Assembly (NCBI RefSeq): GCF_010119225.1
Contig: NZ_WNKF01000010.1
Coordinates: forward strand, 62,001-126,000
DNA length: 64,000 bases
Reading direction: 5' to 3'
From: Cyclobacterium roseum
GTDB taxonomy: Bacteria > Bacteroidota > Bacteroidia > Cytophagales > Cyclobacteriaceae
Both the position numbers and the translations under genes were made by a program. The notes beneath the pieces were generated by a model that searched no databases, had not been told where the DNA came from, and saw only the letters and a program-made list of their open reading frames with translations. Shown piece by piece: positions 41,990-50,756 of this stretch (the first letter of the stretch is position 1; the number at the start of each line of letters is the position of its first letter).

Positions 41990-42955
41990 TCATTTTTCGG
42001 AGGCTTCCGCTGCTGTTTGTGATTTGCCTACATGCACCAACGCATCGCCTGCATTGACTACCGGTTGATTATTGATCCCGATGACGTGTCCGGAAAAGGT
42101 ACTCTTAACGGGAACTTTTACCTGCCCATAAGGGTCGGAAATTTTAGCCAGCACCTGGCCCTTTTTTACCTCATCTCCAGCAGACACCGAAGCATTAAAT
42201 ATGCCCGAAATTTTAGCTCTTACCCAGCTGCTATCCTGAATTTTCAGGGTCTTTACCAAAGGAAACGCTCCGTCAATCATTCCAAGGTGTTTCAATATCC
42301 TTCCCGTACCCATAATGCCTTCCTGGATCACCTGCTCATCCAGCCGCATGGATTCCCCCCCTTCAAACACCAGCAGGTGTTTCTTGTGCTTGTAAGCTTC
42401 TTTTCTAAAGGACCGGTCAATGTGCGGAGAGTTTACCGTAAAATTAGCTCCAAAGACTTCTGCTAACTTCAGCCCTTTTTTATCCTTAAAATCCACGCGT
42501 ACCTGGGGATAATTGGAAAGCATCCGACCGCCGGTATGAAAATCGATGCCATAATCTATTTGCGGGATAATTTCATTGGTAAGAATATTGGCGATCTGGG
42601 AAGCGAGGGATCCCTTTCTGTTACCGGGGAAGCTTCTATTCAGATCCCTGCCATCCGGGAATGTTCGGGAATTGCTCAAAAAACCATACACATTTACCAA
42701 TGGAATAAAGATCAGCGTGCCCTTCTTCGGCTCGAAAATGTTTTCTTCCAGCATTCTTTTTACGGTCACGATCCCATTGATTTCGTCTCCATGTACGCCG
42801 CCGCTGATCAGTACCACCGGGCCGGGCTTACTTGAACTCCTGATAAACACCGGAAGGTCAATCAAGGTATGGGTGGGCAGCCTGGCAATGGCAATTTCTA
42901 TGTTTAATGATTGGCCGGGTCTTATCCGTATGCCATTGATCACCATTTCTTTCAT
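41990..42955 (-). CDS. Succinylglutamate desuccinylase/aspartoacylase family zinc hydrolase
   Basis: 321 residues. M14-like zinc carboxypeptidase fold: ISGGVHGDEINGI (zinc His and Glu), DLNRSFPGNRKGS (substrate Arg), IDFHTGGRM (zinc His) and LVFEGGES (catalytic Glu). The C-terminal 70 residues form a lipoyl/barrel-sandwich-like domain (VKSTFSGHVIGI), usual in this branch. True substrate uncertain; in many bacteria such genes accompany a RimK-like ligase, which is not here. No signal peptide. Confidence 0.82.
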   Translation of the reverse strand: MKEMVINGIRIRPGQSLNIEIAIARLPTHTLIDLPVFIRSSSKPGPVVLISGGVHGDEINGIVTVKRMLEENIFEPKKGTLIFIPLVNVYGFLSNSRTFPDGRDLNRSFPGNRKGSLASQIANILTNEIIPQIDYGIDFHTGGRMLSNYPQVRVDFKDKKGLKLAEVFGANFTVNSPHIDRSFRKEAYKHKKHLLVFEGGESMRLDEQVIQEGIMGTGRILKHLGMIDGAFPLVKTLKIQDSSWVRAKISGIFNASVSAGDEVKKGQVLAKISDPYGQVKVPVKSTFSGHVIGINNQPVVNAGDALVHVGKSQTAAEASEK

Positions 42956-42982
42956 AAATACTCCTTTTGCTTTTCCTCCAAA

Positions 42983-43028
42983 ACGGCTCAGGGTAAAAGA
43001 ACACGGAGAAAACGAGCCGTCTTTTTTT
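42983..43028 (+). terminator. Terminator-like hairpin in the murB upstream region
   Basis: ACGGCTC (42983-42989) and GAGCCGT (43014-43020), exact 7-bp arms, then C and seven T. The form is that of an intrinsic terminator on the plus strand, but no plus-strand gene ends here, so it may be a leader attenuator for murB or a chance structure. Confidence 0.4.
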
Positions 43029-43029
43029 C

Positions 43030-43043
43030 TATTTGATCAAATA
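43030..43043. promoter_or_regulatory. 14-bp perfect palindrome between divergent genes
   Basis: TATTTGATCAAATA, centred between the desuccinylase gene and murB. Its TTGATCAA core is regulator-like. No known regulator can be assigned. Confidence 0.35.
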
Positions 43044-43071
43044 ATCCTTATTTCGTGTCATAATTAAAAAG

Positions 43072-44109
43072 ATGAAGATACAAGAAAATATTTCTTTACG
43101 CCGGTACAATACGTTTGGGATCGACAAAAAAGCCCGATTATTTTTGGAAGCCAATCGCTCCGATGAGGTCATCCAGGCCATTTCGCATGCCCGGTCTTTG
43201 GGTAAAAAATTATTTGTTCTCGGCGGTGGAAGTAACATTCTACTCGTGCAAGACATCGATGCCTTGGTTATTAAAATCAACATTCAGGGCATCGAAAAAA
43301 TAGAAGAAGATGCAGATTCTCTTTTGCTAAAAGCGGGCGCAGGTGTGGTTTGGCACGATTTGGTCACCTTTTCTCTGGCATCGGGATTAAGCGGCCTGGA
43401 AAACCTGTCCTTAATACCCGGTACCGTCGGGGCAGCCCCCATGCAAAACATCGGTGCTTATGGGGTAGAAATCGAATCGGTTTTTGACCACCTGGATGCC
43501 ATCGAAATTGCGAGTCGCCAGACCAAAAGATTCTATAAAGCGGATTGCGCATTTGGTTACCGGGAAAGCATATTTAAAAACAGATGGAAGGGCAAGTATA
43601 TCATTACTCATGTGGCCCTCCGGTTATCCAAGAAACCCCGGCCGACCATCGACTACGGGGATATCCAAGGTACCTTGCAGGAACTCGGGAACCTCTCCCC
43701 TACTCCCGAAAATATCAGCAAAGCGGTGATAAGCATCCGTCAACGGAAATTGCCTGACCCTGCCAAAATTGGAAATGCGGGTAGTTTTTTCAAAAATCCC
43801 ACGGTCCCGGTGGCAGCCTTTGAGCGTCTCCGGAATAAATTTCCCGGGATCCCCGGGTACCCCTTGGATAAATCCGTCAAAATACCAGCGGCCTGGCTGA
43901 TCGAGCAAGCCGGTTGGAAAGGAAAGCGCTTTGGCAACATAGGCGTACATGAGCACCAACCCCTGGTCTTGGTAAACCATGGCAATGGAGAGGGCTCGGA
44001 CTTAATTGACCTGAGCAAAAAAATACAAGCTGATATTTACGATAAGTACGGTATCACCTTGGAAAGGGAAGTTAACCTGATTTCTCCCCAGCAATGGATC
44101 AATCCCTAA
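43072..44109 (+). CDS. murB: UDP-N-acetylenolpyruvoylglucosamine reductase
   Basis: Reduces UDP-GlcNAc-enolpyruvate to UDP-MurNAc with NADPH and FAD; second committed step of peptidoglycan synthesis. 345 residues, type I (E. coli-like) length. FAD-binding part with RYNTFGID and LGGGSNILLV, GLENLSLIPGTVGAAPMQNIGAYGVE, the FGYRESIFK region with the Tyr of type I, and GNAGSFFKNPTVP with the catalytic Ser (SFF). C-terminal AWLIEQAGWKGKRFGNIGVHEHQPLVLVN is complete. Confidence 0.93.
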   Translation: MKIQENISLRRYNTFGIDKKARLFLEANRSDEVIQAISHARSLGKKLFVLGGGSNILLVQDIDALVIKINIQGIEKIEEDADSLLLKAGAGVVWHDLVTFSLASGLSGLENLSLIPGTVGAAPMQNIGAYGVEIESVFDHLDAIEIASRQTKRFYKADCAFGYRESIFKNRWKGKYIITHVALRLSKKPRPTIDYGDIQGTLQELGNLSPTPENISKAVISIRQRKLPDPAKIGNAGSFFKNPTVPVAAFERLRNKFPGIPGYPLDKSVKIPAAWLIEQAGWKGKRFGNIGVHEHQPLVLVNHGNGEGSDLIDLSKKIQADIYDKYGITLEREVNLISPQQWINP

Positions 44110-44339
44110 ACCGATCCTTTTTTCTACGATCAGCCCCCCAGTTTAGTGTATTGCAAGTTGCGCCTGCCTGGACGACAGGGTGGGTCAGATTTTTAGGTAG
44201 TAGGAAAGCATGGATATACCCTTTTATTCTCAGGCGTGATAAAGTTATACTGGTTATCAAAATCGGACTCTGGCCCGGACTTATTGATATACCGGAAGGA
44301 AATGTTTGTCGATCCAGTTAAGCTTATGCTCCTGCACTT

Positions 44340-44822
44340 TTAAATTAAAGAATCCTTAATTCGGATCGATTTGGGATATTTTTCTGCCGATACGCCAAAT
44401 TTTTCTAGAAAAACGATCCCTTCGTCGATTCCCAATCCCTTATAGGCCGCATAGGAATACAAATAAATAACTTTCGAAATACCCATGGAATAAATGATTC
44501 GGGCACAGGGCAAACAGGGTGCTAACGTCACATATAGGGTAGATCCCTCCACAGTTGCCTTGTTTTTTACAGCATATAGGATCGCGTTCTGCTCGGCATG
44601 CAATGCCAGCGAGCAACTGCCTTTGCTATCACGGCTACAGCCTTCCTCAGGGAACTCTTCGTCGCAATTATGCGTGCCCGACGGAGGGCCATTATAACCA
44701 ATGGAAATGATCCGCGTATCCTTCGTTAATACAGCGCCAACGTGCTTCTTGATACAGTGAGAGCGTTGGGCAAGGCTAACGGCTAACTCCATAAAAATAT
44801 CATCAAAATCCGGTTTGCTCAT
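44340..44822 (-). CDS. dCMP deaminase family protein
   Basis: 160 residues from ATG 44822 (an upstream ATG at 44909 adds 29 residues unlike the family). Zinc deaminase: ALHAEQNAIL (His, catalytic Glu) and LAPCLPCARIIYSMGI (two Cys), plus the GYNGPPSGTHNCDE stretch and GCSRDSKGSC typical of dCMP deaminases, which make dUMP for thymidylate. ComEB-like relatives share the same form. Followed in this strand by nothing close. Confidence 0.85.
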   Translation of the reverse strand: MSKPDFDDIFMELAVSLAQRSHCIKKHVGAVLTKDTRIISIGYNGPPSGTHNCDEEFPEEGCSRDSKGSCSLALHAEQNAILYAVKNKATVEGSTLYVTLAPCLPCARIIYSMGISKVIYLYSYAAYKGLGIDEGIVFLEKFGVSAEKYPKSIRIKDSLI

Positions 44823-44998
44823 AGGGTTTCGGTTTGCTGCCTGGTAAAATTCACGGCCATCTTCAAAAGTAAAACCAGAAGATAACTTCCCCACTAGGGG
44901 AACTGGCACAAAATTAGCTATTTAAATTTTTTAATTCAGAAATTTCATTGGATTAAGAAAAAAAGAGCAAATAAAAGTTTAAAGTAAAATTTTTTATT

Positions 44999-45006
44999 TA
45001 CTTTTG
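44999..45006 (+). promoter_or_regulatory. Candidate -7 element for the single-domain response regulator
   Basis: TACTTTTG, 42 bases before the ATG at 45049, in an A/T-rich stretch. No clear -33 element. Confidence 0.35.
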
Positions 45007-45048
45007 TAGCTTGTATTTTGCTTTTCAAAACACGATTTATGTATTTCA

Positions 45049-45426
45049 ATGATTAAGATAGTTCTTATAGACGACGATCCCATTAGTATTTTTGTAACCG
45101 AAAAACTGATTCAAAGAAACATCATGCAACCTTGCAAGGTTTTCTCATTCGATAATGCCATGGACGCGCTGAAGGACATCTATCGTATAAGTCCCCATTA
45201 TTTATTCCTAGATCTCAATATGCCCGAAATGACGGGATGGGATTTTTTGGAAACATTTAACCCTGCCAAATCAGATCCGGAAATATACATTCTAAGCAGC
45301 TCTGTTGACGAGCGAGACATCCTTAAAGCCAATCAATACGATCAGGTAAAAAAATACCTTTCCAAGCCCTTGATCAAACAATATATCAATCTCATTTTTG
45401 GAAAATACAGAGAGAATATTTCTTAA
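45049..45426 (+). CDS. Single-domain response regulator (CheY-like)
   Basis: 125 residues, receiver domain only: acidic pocket IDDDPI (Asp8-10), Asp55 in FLDLNMPEMTGW, Ser/Thr position in ILSSSVDERD and Lys in YLSKPL. No output domain. The LxLDLNMPxMxGW form is frequent in Bacteroidota, where such receivers work in phosphorelays; no kinase is adjacent, but a kinase cluster lies 13 kb away. Confidence 0.85.
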   Translation: MIKIVLIDDDPISIFVTEKLIQRNIMQPCKVFSFDNAMDALKDIYRISPHYLFLDLNMPEMTGWDFLETFNPAKSDPEIYILSSSVDERDILKANQYDQVKKYLSKPLIKQYINLIFGKYRENIS

Positions 45427-45457
45427 ACAGGGGCATATAATCTCACTTTTTAGAAAC

Positions 45458-45465
45458 TACTTTTG
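45458..45465 (+). promoter_or_regulatory. Candidate -7 element for the gene at 45500
   Basis: TACTTTTG, 34 bases before the ATG at 45500. No clear -33 partner. Confidence 0.35.
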
Positions 45466-45499
45466 CCAAAATCGGTTATTAAAATAAAACCAAAAACAA

Positions 45500-45988
45500 A
45501 TGGCAACAGCAAATCCAAATTTAATTCTGGCCCTGAGGAAAACCATTACAAAATTGAAAGAGGGAGCTCCTTATCAATGGGGGCATATGGGGGCTTGCAA
45601 CTGTGGCAACCTGGCACAGGAAATCACCAGAATTACGAAAGGAGACATTCATCGCTTTGCAATGCAGCGTAGCGGTGATTGGAGCGAGCAATTAAATGAT
45701 TATTGTCCCGGAAGTGGCCTGCCTATGGATCTGATGATCTCCGAATTACTTGAGATCGGGTTGGAAAGAGCCGATTTGATCCATCTGGAGCGATTATCTG
45801 ATCCGGAGATTCTGGAACATATTCCTTTCGAACAGCGGAAAAATTTGGCTAAAAATCGAAAGGAAGACCTATTGCTTTACCTGAAAACATGGGTCGCTCT
45901 TTTGGAGAATCAATGGGCTGCCGCTCAACCACATACCCTGAAATCTGTACCAGAAAAATTAATTTCCGAAGAGCTATTGAGTTACTAA
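45500..45988 (+). CDS. Conserved protein, unknown function
   Basis: 162 residues, soluble and mostly helical. A conserved-looking N-terminal motif YQWGHMGACNCGNLAQEIT contains a CxC that could bind metal, another Cys-Pro-Gly at about residue 74 (DYCPGSGLPMDLMISELLEIGL). The end has two helices. I recall similar proteins in Bacteroidota and other phyla without any function. No signal peptide. Confidence 0.65.
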   Translation: MATANPNLILALRKTITKLKEGAPYQWGHMGACNCGNLAQEITRITKGDIHRFAMQRSGDWSEQLNDYCPGSGLPMDLMISELLEIGLERADLIHLERLSDPEILEHIPFEQRKNLAKNRKEDLLLYLKTWVALLENQWAAAQPHTLKSVPEKLISEELLSY

Positions 45989-46042
45989 TAAAATTTTCAT
46001 TACTTAGCGCAAAAAACAGCATTCCCTTAACAATTGACGCTT

Positions 46043-46243
46043 ATGAATGAAGATTTTGAAGACGATTTCGATGAGGATGATTTCGGTGATGAATTCAACG
46101 ACTCCATTTACGATGAGGATGAAGACACCGACTTCGATGACGATGTCTTTATGGATTTCGAAGACGATGGCTACGATGACACCGGTGATGATTTCTCAGG
46201 AGACTATGAGTTCGATGAGGAGGACGACGATGAGATCGATTGA
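46043..46243 (+). CDS. Extremely acidic small protein
   Basis: 66 residues from ATG 46043 (TTG 46034 is less likely). More than half of the residues are Asp or Glu, interspersed with Phe, Tyr and Gly in a near-periodic pattern; almost no basic residues. Probably unstructured. Such proteins can mimic nucleic acid, chaperone histone-like or basic proteins, or bind metals, but no function can be read. The reading frame is supported by strict use of GAT/GAC/GAG/GAA codons without stop. Confidence 0.6.
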   Translation: MNEDFEDDFDEDDFGDEFNDSIYDEDEDTDFDDDVFMDFEDDGYDDTGDDFSGDYEFDEEDDDEID

Positions 46244-46380
46244 TCTTCTTATCAGGGGCCATTCTAGTTTAATCAGTCTCGCTTCAGGAAATTGATTTAA
46301 TCCTTTTTATTTATTCGCTTTGTTATCCTTATTTTGGATGCTAAATTGCGGCTTTAAACATTGTCATAACCAATAATCGT

Positions 46381-46527
46381 ATGCTATTAGAAATATTCAG
46401 TTCACCAATTGCTTCCGGAGCACAAATTTTTTGGTTGATTGTTGCCATTTTGGTAGGCCTGGGAGCTGGCATTTCGGCCATTGATTTCAGAAGTACTGTT
46501 TTCAAAAAACAAGATAAAGAAGACTAA
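46381..46527 (+). CDS. Small single-pass membrane peptide
   Basis: 48 residues. A single hydrophobic helix of about 22 residues (positions 14-35, IFWLIVAILVGLGAGISAID) is followed by a basic and acidic tail (FKKQDKED). A strong terminator begins 4 bases after its stop, which supports a transcribed gene. It is convergent with a POT transporter gene. No family recognised. Confidence 0.55.
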   Translation: MLLEIFSSPIASGAQIFWLIVAILVGLGAGISAIDFRSTVFKKQDKED

Positions 46528-46530
46528 TAA

Positions 46531-46560
46531 AAGGCCGGTTTGGGAAAACCGGCCTTTTTT
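46531..46560. terminator. Bidirectional terminator
   Basis: 11-bp perfect stem AAGGCCGGTTT (46531-46541) with AAACCGGCCTT (46546-46556), 4-base loop, T run on the plus side and A/T-rich flank on the other. Serves the 48-residue peptide gene and the POT transporter gene, which converge. Confidence 0.85.
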
Positions 46561-46575
46561 CTTTCCTGGCACACC

Positions 46576-48171
46576 TCAGTGTACCTTCCCCATCAGACTT
46601 CGTATCGGTTTGGAAATCAACATTAACAGGATACCAGCACCCATTACGGTATACACAATCAGCATGTATTGATCCGGCATTTCGGCCAGGGCTTCTGAGG
46701 TACCTCCACTTGCGCTTCCAGCAATTCTTCCTGCGATCAGATTACCCATGGCAATGGATAGAAACCACATGCCCATCATTTGACCGGCAAACTTTTTTGG
46801 AGCCAACTTGGTCGTCAAACTCAAGCCCACGGGGCTGAGGCTGAGTTCTCCGAACGTATGGAAAAGATAGGTAATCACCAGCCAGGAAGGGGCTGCTAAA
46901 TCTCCGGATGCAGCGATCTTGGCAGCAAAATACATCACCAAAAACCCAATACCGAGAAAAATAAGTCCAATCGCAAATTTTAAAGGAGAACTTGGTTCCA
47001 GTTTTTTCCTTCCCAGGGCCACCCACATCGCTCCAAAAAAAGGAGCAAAGATAATGATAAATATACTGTTTACCGATTGGAAATAGCCAGCCGGAATCTC
47101 CCAACCCCAAACCATCCTGTCCGTAAACCGTTCTGCAAAAAGGTTCAGTGAAGAGCCCGCCTGTTCAAACCCTGACCAGAAGATAGCTGAAAAAACAAAA
47201 AGGATCATAATCACCAGCACCTTCTTCTTTTGACCGGAATCCAATCCCCCGAAAAACAAAACGTACCCAAAAAAAAGCAGGGCTACAATCGCGATAACGG
47301 TATTGGACACCCCGGCCACGGCGACCGGATCCAGGGGGATTACCTGAAAAAAGAATAACGCCAGGGCTAAAACCACCAGCCCCAGAACCAGCCAAACGCG
47401 TTTCAGCAATCGCTGATAGGCTTGTTTTTCCTCCCTGCTATTACTCTCCACCGGCTCCCCCACTCCTTCCAGATACTTTTTTGTACCCTTATACTGAATC
47501 AATCCCATCAACATCCCAAAACCGGCAAGCCCAAAGCCCAGGTGCCAATCGTAAATGGCCAGGGTACTGCAAGCGATAGGGGCCATAAATGCACCCAGGT
47601 TGATCCCCATGTAAAAAATAGAAAACCCGGCATCCCGTTTGGAACTATTCTCAGGATAGAGTTGCCCTACAATGGAGCTGATATTTGGTTTCAGCAACCC
47701 GGTACCAAAGACGATCAATATCAACCCCAGAAAAAAGGAAGGCAGGTCCCATGCCGCTAACTGCCCTTCCGGAACCGAATCTCCTGAAAACAAGGCGAAA
47801 ACCCCTGGCAAGGCCATGGTGAAATGTCCTATGGTGATGATAATTCCGCCGTACCAAACGGATTTTTTCAGACCGATCAGCCTGTCCGCCACCCAGCCTC
47901 CGGGAAGCGCGAGCAGGTATACCGCCATGGAGTACAAACCATAAACAGCACCGGAAGTTTGATCGTCGAAACCCAGTCCTCCCGAAGCGATTGGCGCCGT
48001 CATAAATAAGATGAGCAGGGCGCGCATCCCATAATAACTAAACCGTTCCCACATTTCGGTAAAAAACAAGGTCATCAATCCCTTTGGATGCCCAAAAAGT
48101 TGGGGGCCTTCGAATTCCAGAATATCCTCCGGAGCGTTGTGTTTTCCTATAAACTGGTCCTCTTCTTTCAA
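46576..48171 (-). CDS. POT-family proton-dependent peptide transporter
   Basis: 531 residues, MFS fold with about 14 spans. PTR2 motifs: HPKGLMTLFFTEMWERFSYYGMR (proton-coupling ExxER type, at about 28-50), GGWVADRLIGLKKSVWYGG, and GINLGAFMAPIACSTLA, FAERFTDRM-like region. Imports di- and tripeptides with protons (DtpA/DtpT type). Inner membrane. A 113-base divergent gap separates it from the cyclophilin gene. Confidence 0.9.
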   Translation of the reverse strand: MKEEDQFIGKHNAPEDILEFEGPQLFGHPKGLMTLFFTEMWERFSYYGMRALLILFMTAPIASGGLGFDDQTSGAVYGLYSMAVYLLALPGGWVADRLIGLKKSVWYGGIIITIGHFTMALPGVFALFSGDSVPEGQLAAWDLPSFFLGLILIVFGTGLLKPNISSIVGQLYPENSSKRDAGFSIFYMGINLGAFMAPIACSTLAIYDWHLGFGLAGFGMLMGLIQYKGTKKYLEGVGEPVESNSREEKQAYQRLLKRVWLVLGLVVLALALFFFQVIPLDPVAVAGVSNTVIAIVALLFFGYVLFFGGLDSGQKKKVLVIMILFVFSAIFWSGFEQAGSSLNLFAERFTDRMVWGWEIPAGYFQSVNSIFIIIFAPFFGAMWVALGRKKLEPSSPLKFAIGLIFLGIGFLVMYFAAKIAASGDLAAPSWLVITYLFHTFGELSLSPVGLSLTTKLAPKKFAGQMMGMWFLSIAMGNLIAGRIAGSASGGTSEALAEMPDQYMLIVYTVMGAGILLMLISKPIRSLMGKVH

Positions 48172-48284
48172 GTCTGATTGATTTAAGGTGATTATTTCTT
48201 AAAATGACATGCTCGATGAATACAAGTATAGCATGATCCTGGCATAAAATCAGTATTATTGCAAAAAAAACAAACGATAACTTC

Positions 48285-48719
48285 ATGAAAACCGGAGAAA
48301 TACAAACCGAAAAAGGCACCATGAAAATCACCTTTTACGAGGAAGATGCCCCAAAAAACGTCGCAAACTTTATTCAATTAGCTCAAAAAGGCTTTTATGA
48401 TGGATTGACTTTTCACAGAGTGATCCCAGATTTTATGATCCAGGGAGGCTGTCCCAAAGGCAATGGAACCGGAGGTCCTGGTTACCATGTCGATTGCGAA
48501 CTGGATGGAGAATTACAGCACCATGACCGGGGCGTATTATCCATGGCGCATGCGGGCCGAAATACCGGAGGATCTCAGTTTTTTATCTGTCATAACCGCA
48601 GCAATACCCAACACCTGGATCGAAACCACACCTGTTTTGGAAAAGTTACCGATGGGCTTGAAATCATCGATCAGATTCGTGCGGGCGATAAGATCAATAA
48701 AATCGTCATTCATGAATAA
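48285..48719 (+). CDS. ppiB: Peptidyl-prolyl cis-trans isomerase, cyclophilin type
   Basis: 144 residues, compact cyclophilin without signal peptide, so cytoplasmic. Active-site motifs: [25 protein letters not shown] (Arg, Phe, Met, Gln), [17 protein letters not shown], and [12 protein letters not shown]; the usual Trp for cyclosporin binding (HLDxxHxVFG) is not needed for activity. Ends 8 bases from the convergent nucleoside transporter gene. Confidence 0.9.
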   Translation: MKTGEIQTEKGTMKITFYEEDAPKNVANFIQLAQKGFYDGLTFHRVIPDFMIQGGCPKGNGTGGPGYHVDCELDGELQHHDRGVLSMAHAGRNTGGSQFFICHNRSNTQHLDRNHTCFGKVTDGLEIIDQIRAGDKINKIVIHE

Positions 48720-48727
48720 GTAGAAAG

Positions 48728-50011
48728 TCAAAAAAGCGCTCCTGCCACCGTGGCCGTCATCAGGCAGGCGATGGTGGCAGCCAGCAGCGCACGCATACCA
48801 AGCCTGGACAGATTTCCCTGCTGTTCAGGCGCTATGCTTCCTATCCCACCAACCTGAATGGCGATGGAGCTGAAATTGGAAAACCCGCATAATGCATAGG
48901 TGGCGATGACGATAGACTTGGCAGACAAGTCTCCTGCAGATTTCATTTCGGCTAATCCCAAATAGGCGACAAACTCGTTAATGACCGTTTTTTGCCCCAA
49001 TAACGAGCCAACAGCCAGGGTATCTTTCCATTCCACCCCGATCACCCAGGCAAACAATCGAAAAACCTGTCCTAGCAAATATTCCAATGAAAACCCTGAA
49101 AAGGTGCCGTTTGTAGAGGAAACCACCAGGGAGTTCAGGCCGGTATAATCTCCGATAACCCCCGAAAGAAAGAAATTCAATGCAGCTATAACAGCTATAA
49201 AGGCCAATAACATCGCCCCTACGTTTAATGCCAGCTTTAAGCCTTCAGTCGCTCCTCTCGACATGGCATCAATTAGATTTACATCCGTGTTTTGACCACT
49301 GATATGCAACTGATCGTTGATCACTTCCTTATTCTCTTCCGGAATGATGATCTTAGAAATGACAATGGCAGCCGGAGCGTTCATAATGCTCGCCCCCAGT
49401 AAATAGGTCGCAAACCGCGTCTTTTCTACCGGGTCATCGCCTCCCAAAAAGGCTACGTACCCCGCCAATACCCCGCCAGCGATGGTGGCCATGCCTCCGG
49501 TCATCAAACACATCAGTTCGGATCTGGACATGGTGGGGATAAACGGACGCACCAGCAAGGGAGCTTCCGTTTGACCCAAAAAAATATTTCCTGCTGCCGA
49601 CAGGCTCTCCGCTCCTGACAACCGCATGGTTCGTGCCATTAGCCAGGCGATTCCAAAGACGACCTTTTGCAAGATCCCCAGGTAATAGAGGCCTGCAGAG
49701 ACGGTGGAAAAGAAAATGATCGTCGGTAATACCTGAAATGCAAAAATAAAACCAAAGGAATTGCTGGCTAACTCCCCAAATAGGAATTCCGCTCCCTGTT
49801 CTGAAAAACTCAGGAATTTCACAAATCCTTCACTGATCTTGCTGAAAACACCTGCCACAAAGGTGACCTTGGTAATCAATATTCCAAATATGGCTTGTAG
49901 GGCAATTCCAATGGCTACTAATCGCCAATCGATCTTTTTAAAGTTAGCTGAAAAAAGACTGGCAATAGCTACCAGTACCACTATTCCCAATACACCTCTA
50001 GCGTAATCCAT
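48728..50011 (-). CDS. NupC/CNT-type concentrative nucleoside transporter
   Basis: 427 residues, about 10 spans in the CNT pattern. Motifs: GEQAEFLFGELASNS-like segment (EQGAEFLFGELA), VLPTIIFFSTVSAGLYYLGILQ, FLGQTEAPLLVRPFI (nucleoside site) and MNAPAAIVISKIIIPE, NEFVAYLGL, YALCGFSNFSSIAIQVGG. Imports nucleosides with sodium or protons. Downstream of the bifunctional nuclease gene by 124 bases. Confidence 0.9.
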   Translation of the reverse strand: MDYARGVLGIVVLVAIASLFSANFKKIDWRLVAIGIALQAIFGILITKVTFVAGVFSKISEGFVKFLSFSEQGAEFLFGELASNSFGFIFAFQVLPTIIFFSTVSAGLYYLGILQKVVFGIAWLMARTMRLSGAESLSAAGNIFLGQTEAPLLVRPFIPTMSRSELMCLMTGGMATIAGGVLAGYVAFLGGDDPVEKTRFATYLLGASIMNAPAAIVISKIIIPEENKEVINDQLHISGQNTDVNLIDAMSRGATEGLKLALNVGAMLLAFIAVIAALNFFLSGVIGDYTGLNSLVVSSTNGTFSGFSLEYLLGQVFRLFAWVIGVEWKDTLAVGSLLGQKTVINEFVAYLGLAEMKSAGDLSAKSIVIATYALCGFSNFSSIAIQVGGIGSIAPEQQGNLSRLGMRALLAATIACLMTATVAGALF

Positions 50012-50135
50012 ATCCGGCCATTTTTAGGAAAAAAAACGCCTCGAAACGAAGGATGTCAGCCCAAAAACTCGGTGCCTTTTTTTCCCTTCCTTAAAAAAAA
50101 ATGGGGATGGCTGCCGGCTATGGGCACTATTCCGA

Positions 50136-50750
50136 TTAATTTCTTCTGTTAATCTCATCCCTTAATCGCGCTGCCCTTTCATAGTCCTCATTGCTAATGG
50201 CTTTTTCCAATAATTGATTTAGTTTATCCAGACTAAAGTCTTTGAGGGAAGCTTCCTGGGATTTGCCTTTTTCTTTTGAGGAATCTTTTCTGGAAGTGCC
50301 TCCTCCAGAGGCCTCCTGTTCCCTTTTTTCATCTTCCTCGGTAAATTCAATCGCTGCTTCGGACATCACCGCACTGGCACAATAGATCGGTGCATCGAAC
50401 CTGACAGCTATGGCGATGGCATCCGATGGGCGGGCATCAATTTCCACCGTTTTAAGGGAGCTTTTACACATGATCTTGGCATAAAACACCCCTTCTCTCA
50501 TATCCGAAATCAAAATATGATCCACCGAAAATTGAAAATTGGAGGCAAACGACTTGAATAAATCATGTGTCATCGGCCGGTTGGGAATGATTTTTTCAAT
50601 TTCAATGGCGATCGCTTGCGCTTCAAACATTCCAATGACAATTGGTAATTTTCGCCTTCCCTCCGACTCCCCCAGTACCAAGGTAAATGATCCCGATTGG
50701 GTGCTATTGGAAGATAAACCCAAGATTTCTAACTCAACAGTATTATCCAC
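50136..50750 (-). CDS. Bifunctional nuclease (DUF151) protein with UVR motif
   Basis: 204 residues: BFN/DUF151 domain about 1-135 (LPIVIGMFEAQAIAIEIEKI, DARPSDAIAIAVRF are the hallmarks), a charged Ser/Lys/Glu linker (about 140-165), and a C-terminal UVR motif (LNQLLEKAISNEDYERAARLRDEI). Related proteins cleave DNA and RNA; the UVR segment suggests protein contact as in UvrB/ClpC. It follows etfA with 6 bases between, so it is part of the etf operon. Confidence 0.88.
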   Translation of the reverse strand: MDNTVELEILGLSSNSTQSGSFTLVLGESEGRRKLPIVIGMFEAQAIAIEIEKIIPNRPMTHDLFKSFASNFQFSVDHILISDMREGVFYAKIMCKSSLKTVEIDARPSDAIAIAVRFDAPIYCASAVMSEAAIEFTEEDEKREQEASGGGTSRKDSSKEKGKSQEASLKDFSLDKLNQLLEKAISNEDYERAARLRDEINRRN

Positions 50751-50756
50751 GGTCTA

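Noticed and set aside
44094-44321. 75-codon plus-strand frame after murB
   Set aside because: Starts inside murB; no hydrophobic or domain pattern that would support a gene.
46047-46295. Alternative frame over the acidic protein, rich in Met, Thr and Ser
   Set aside because: An offset reading of GAT/GAC/GAG repeats; the acidic frame is more coherent.
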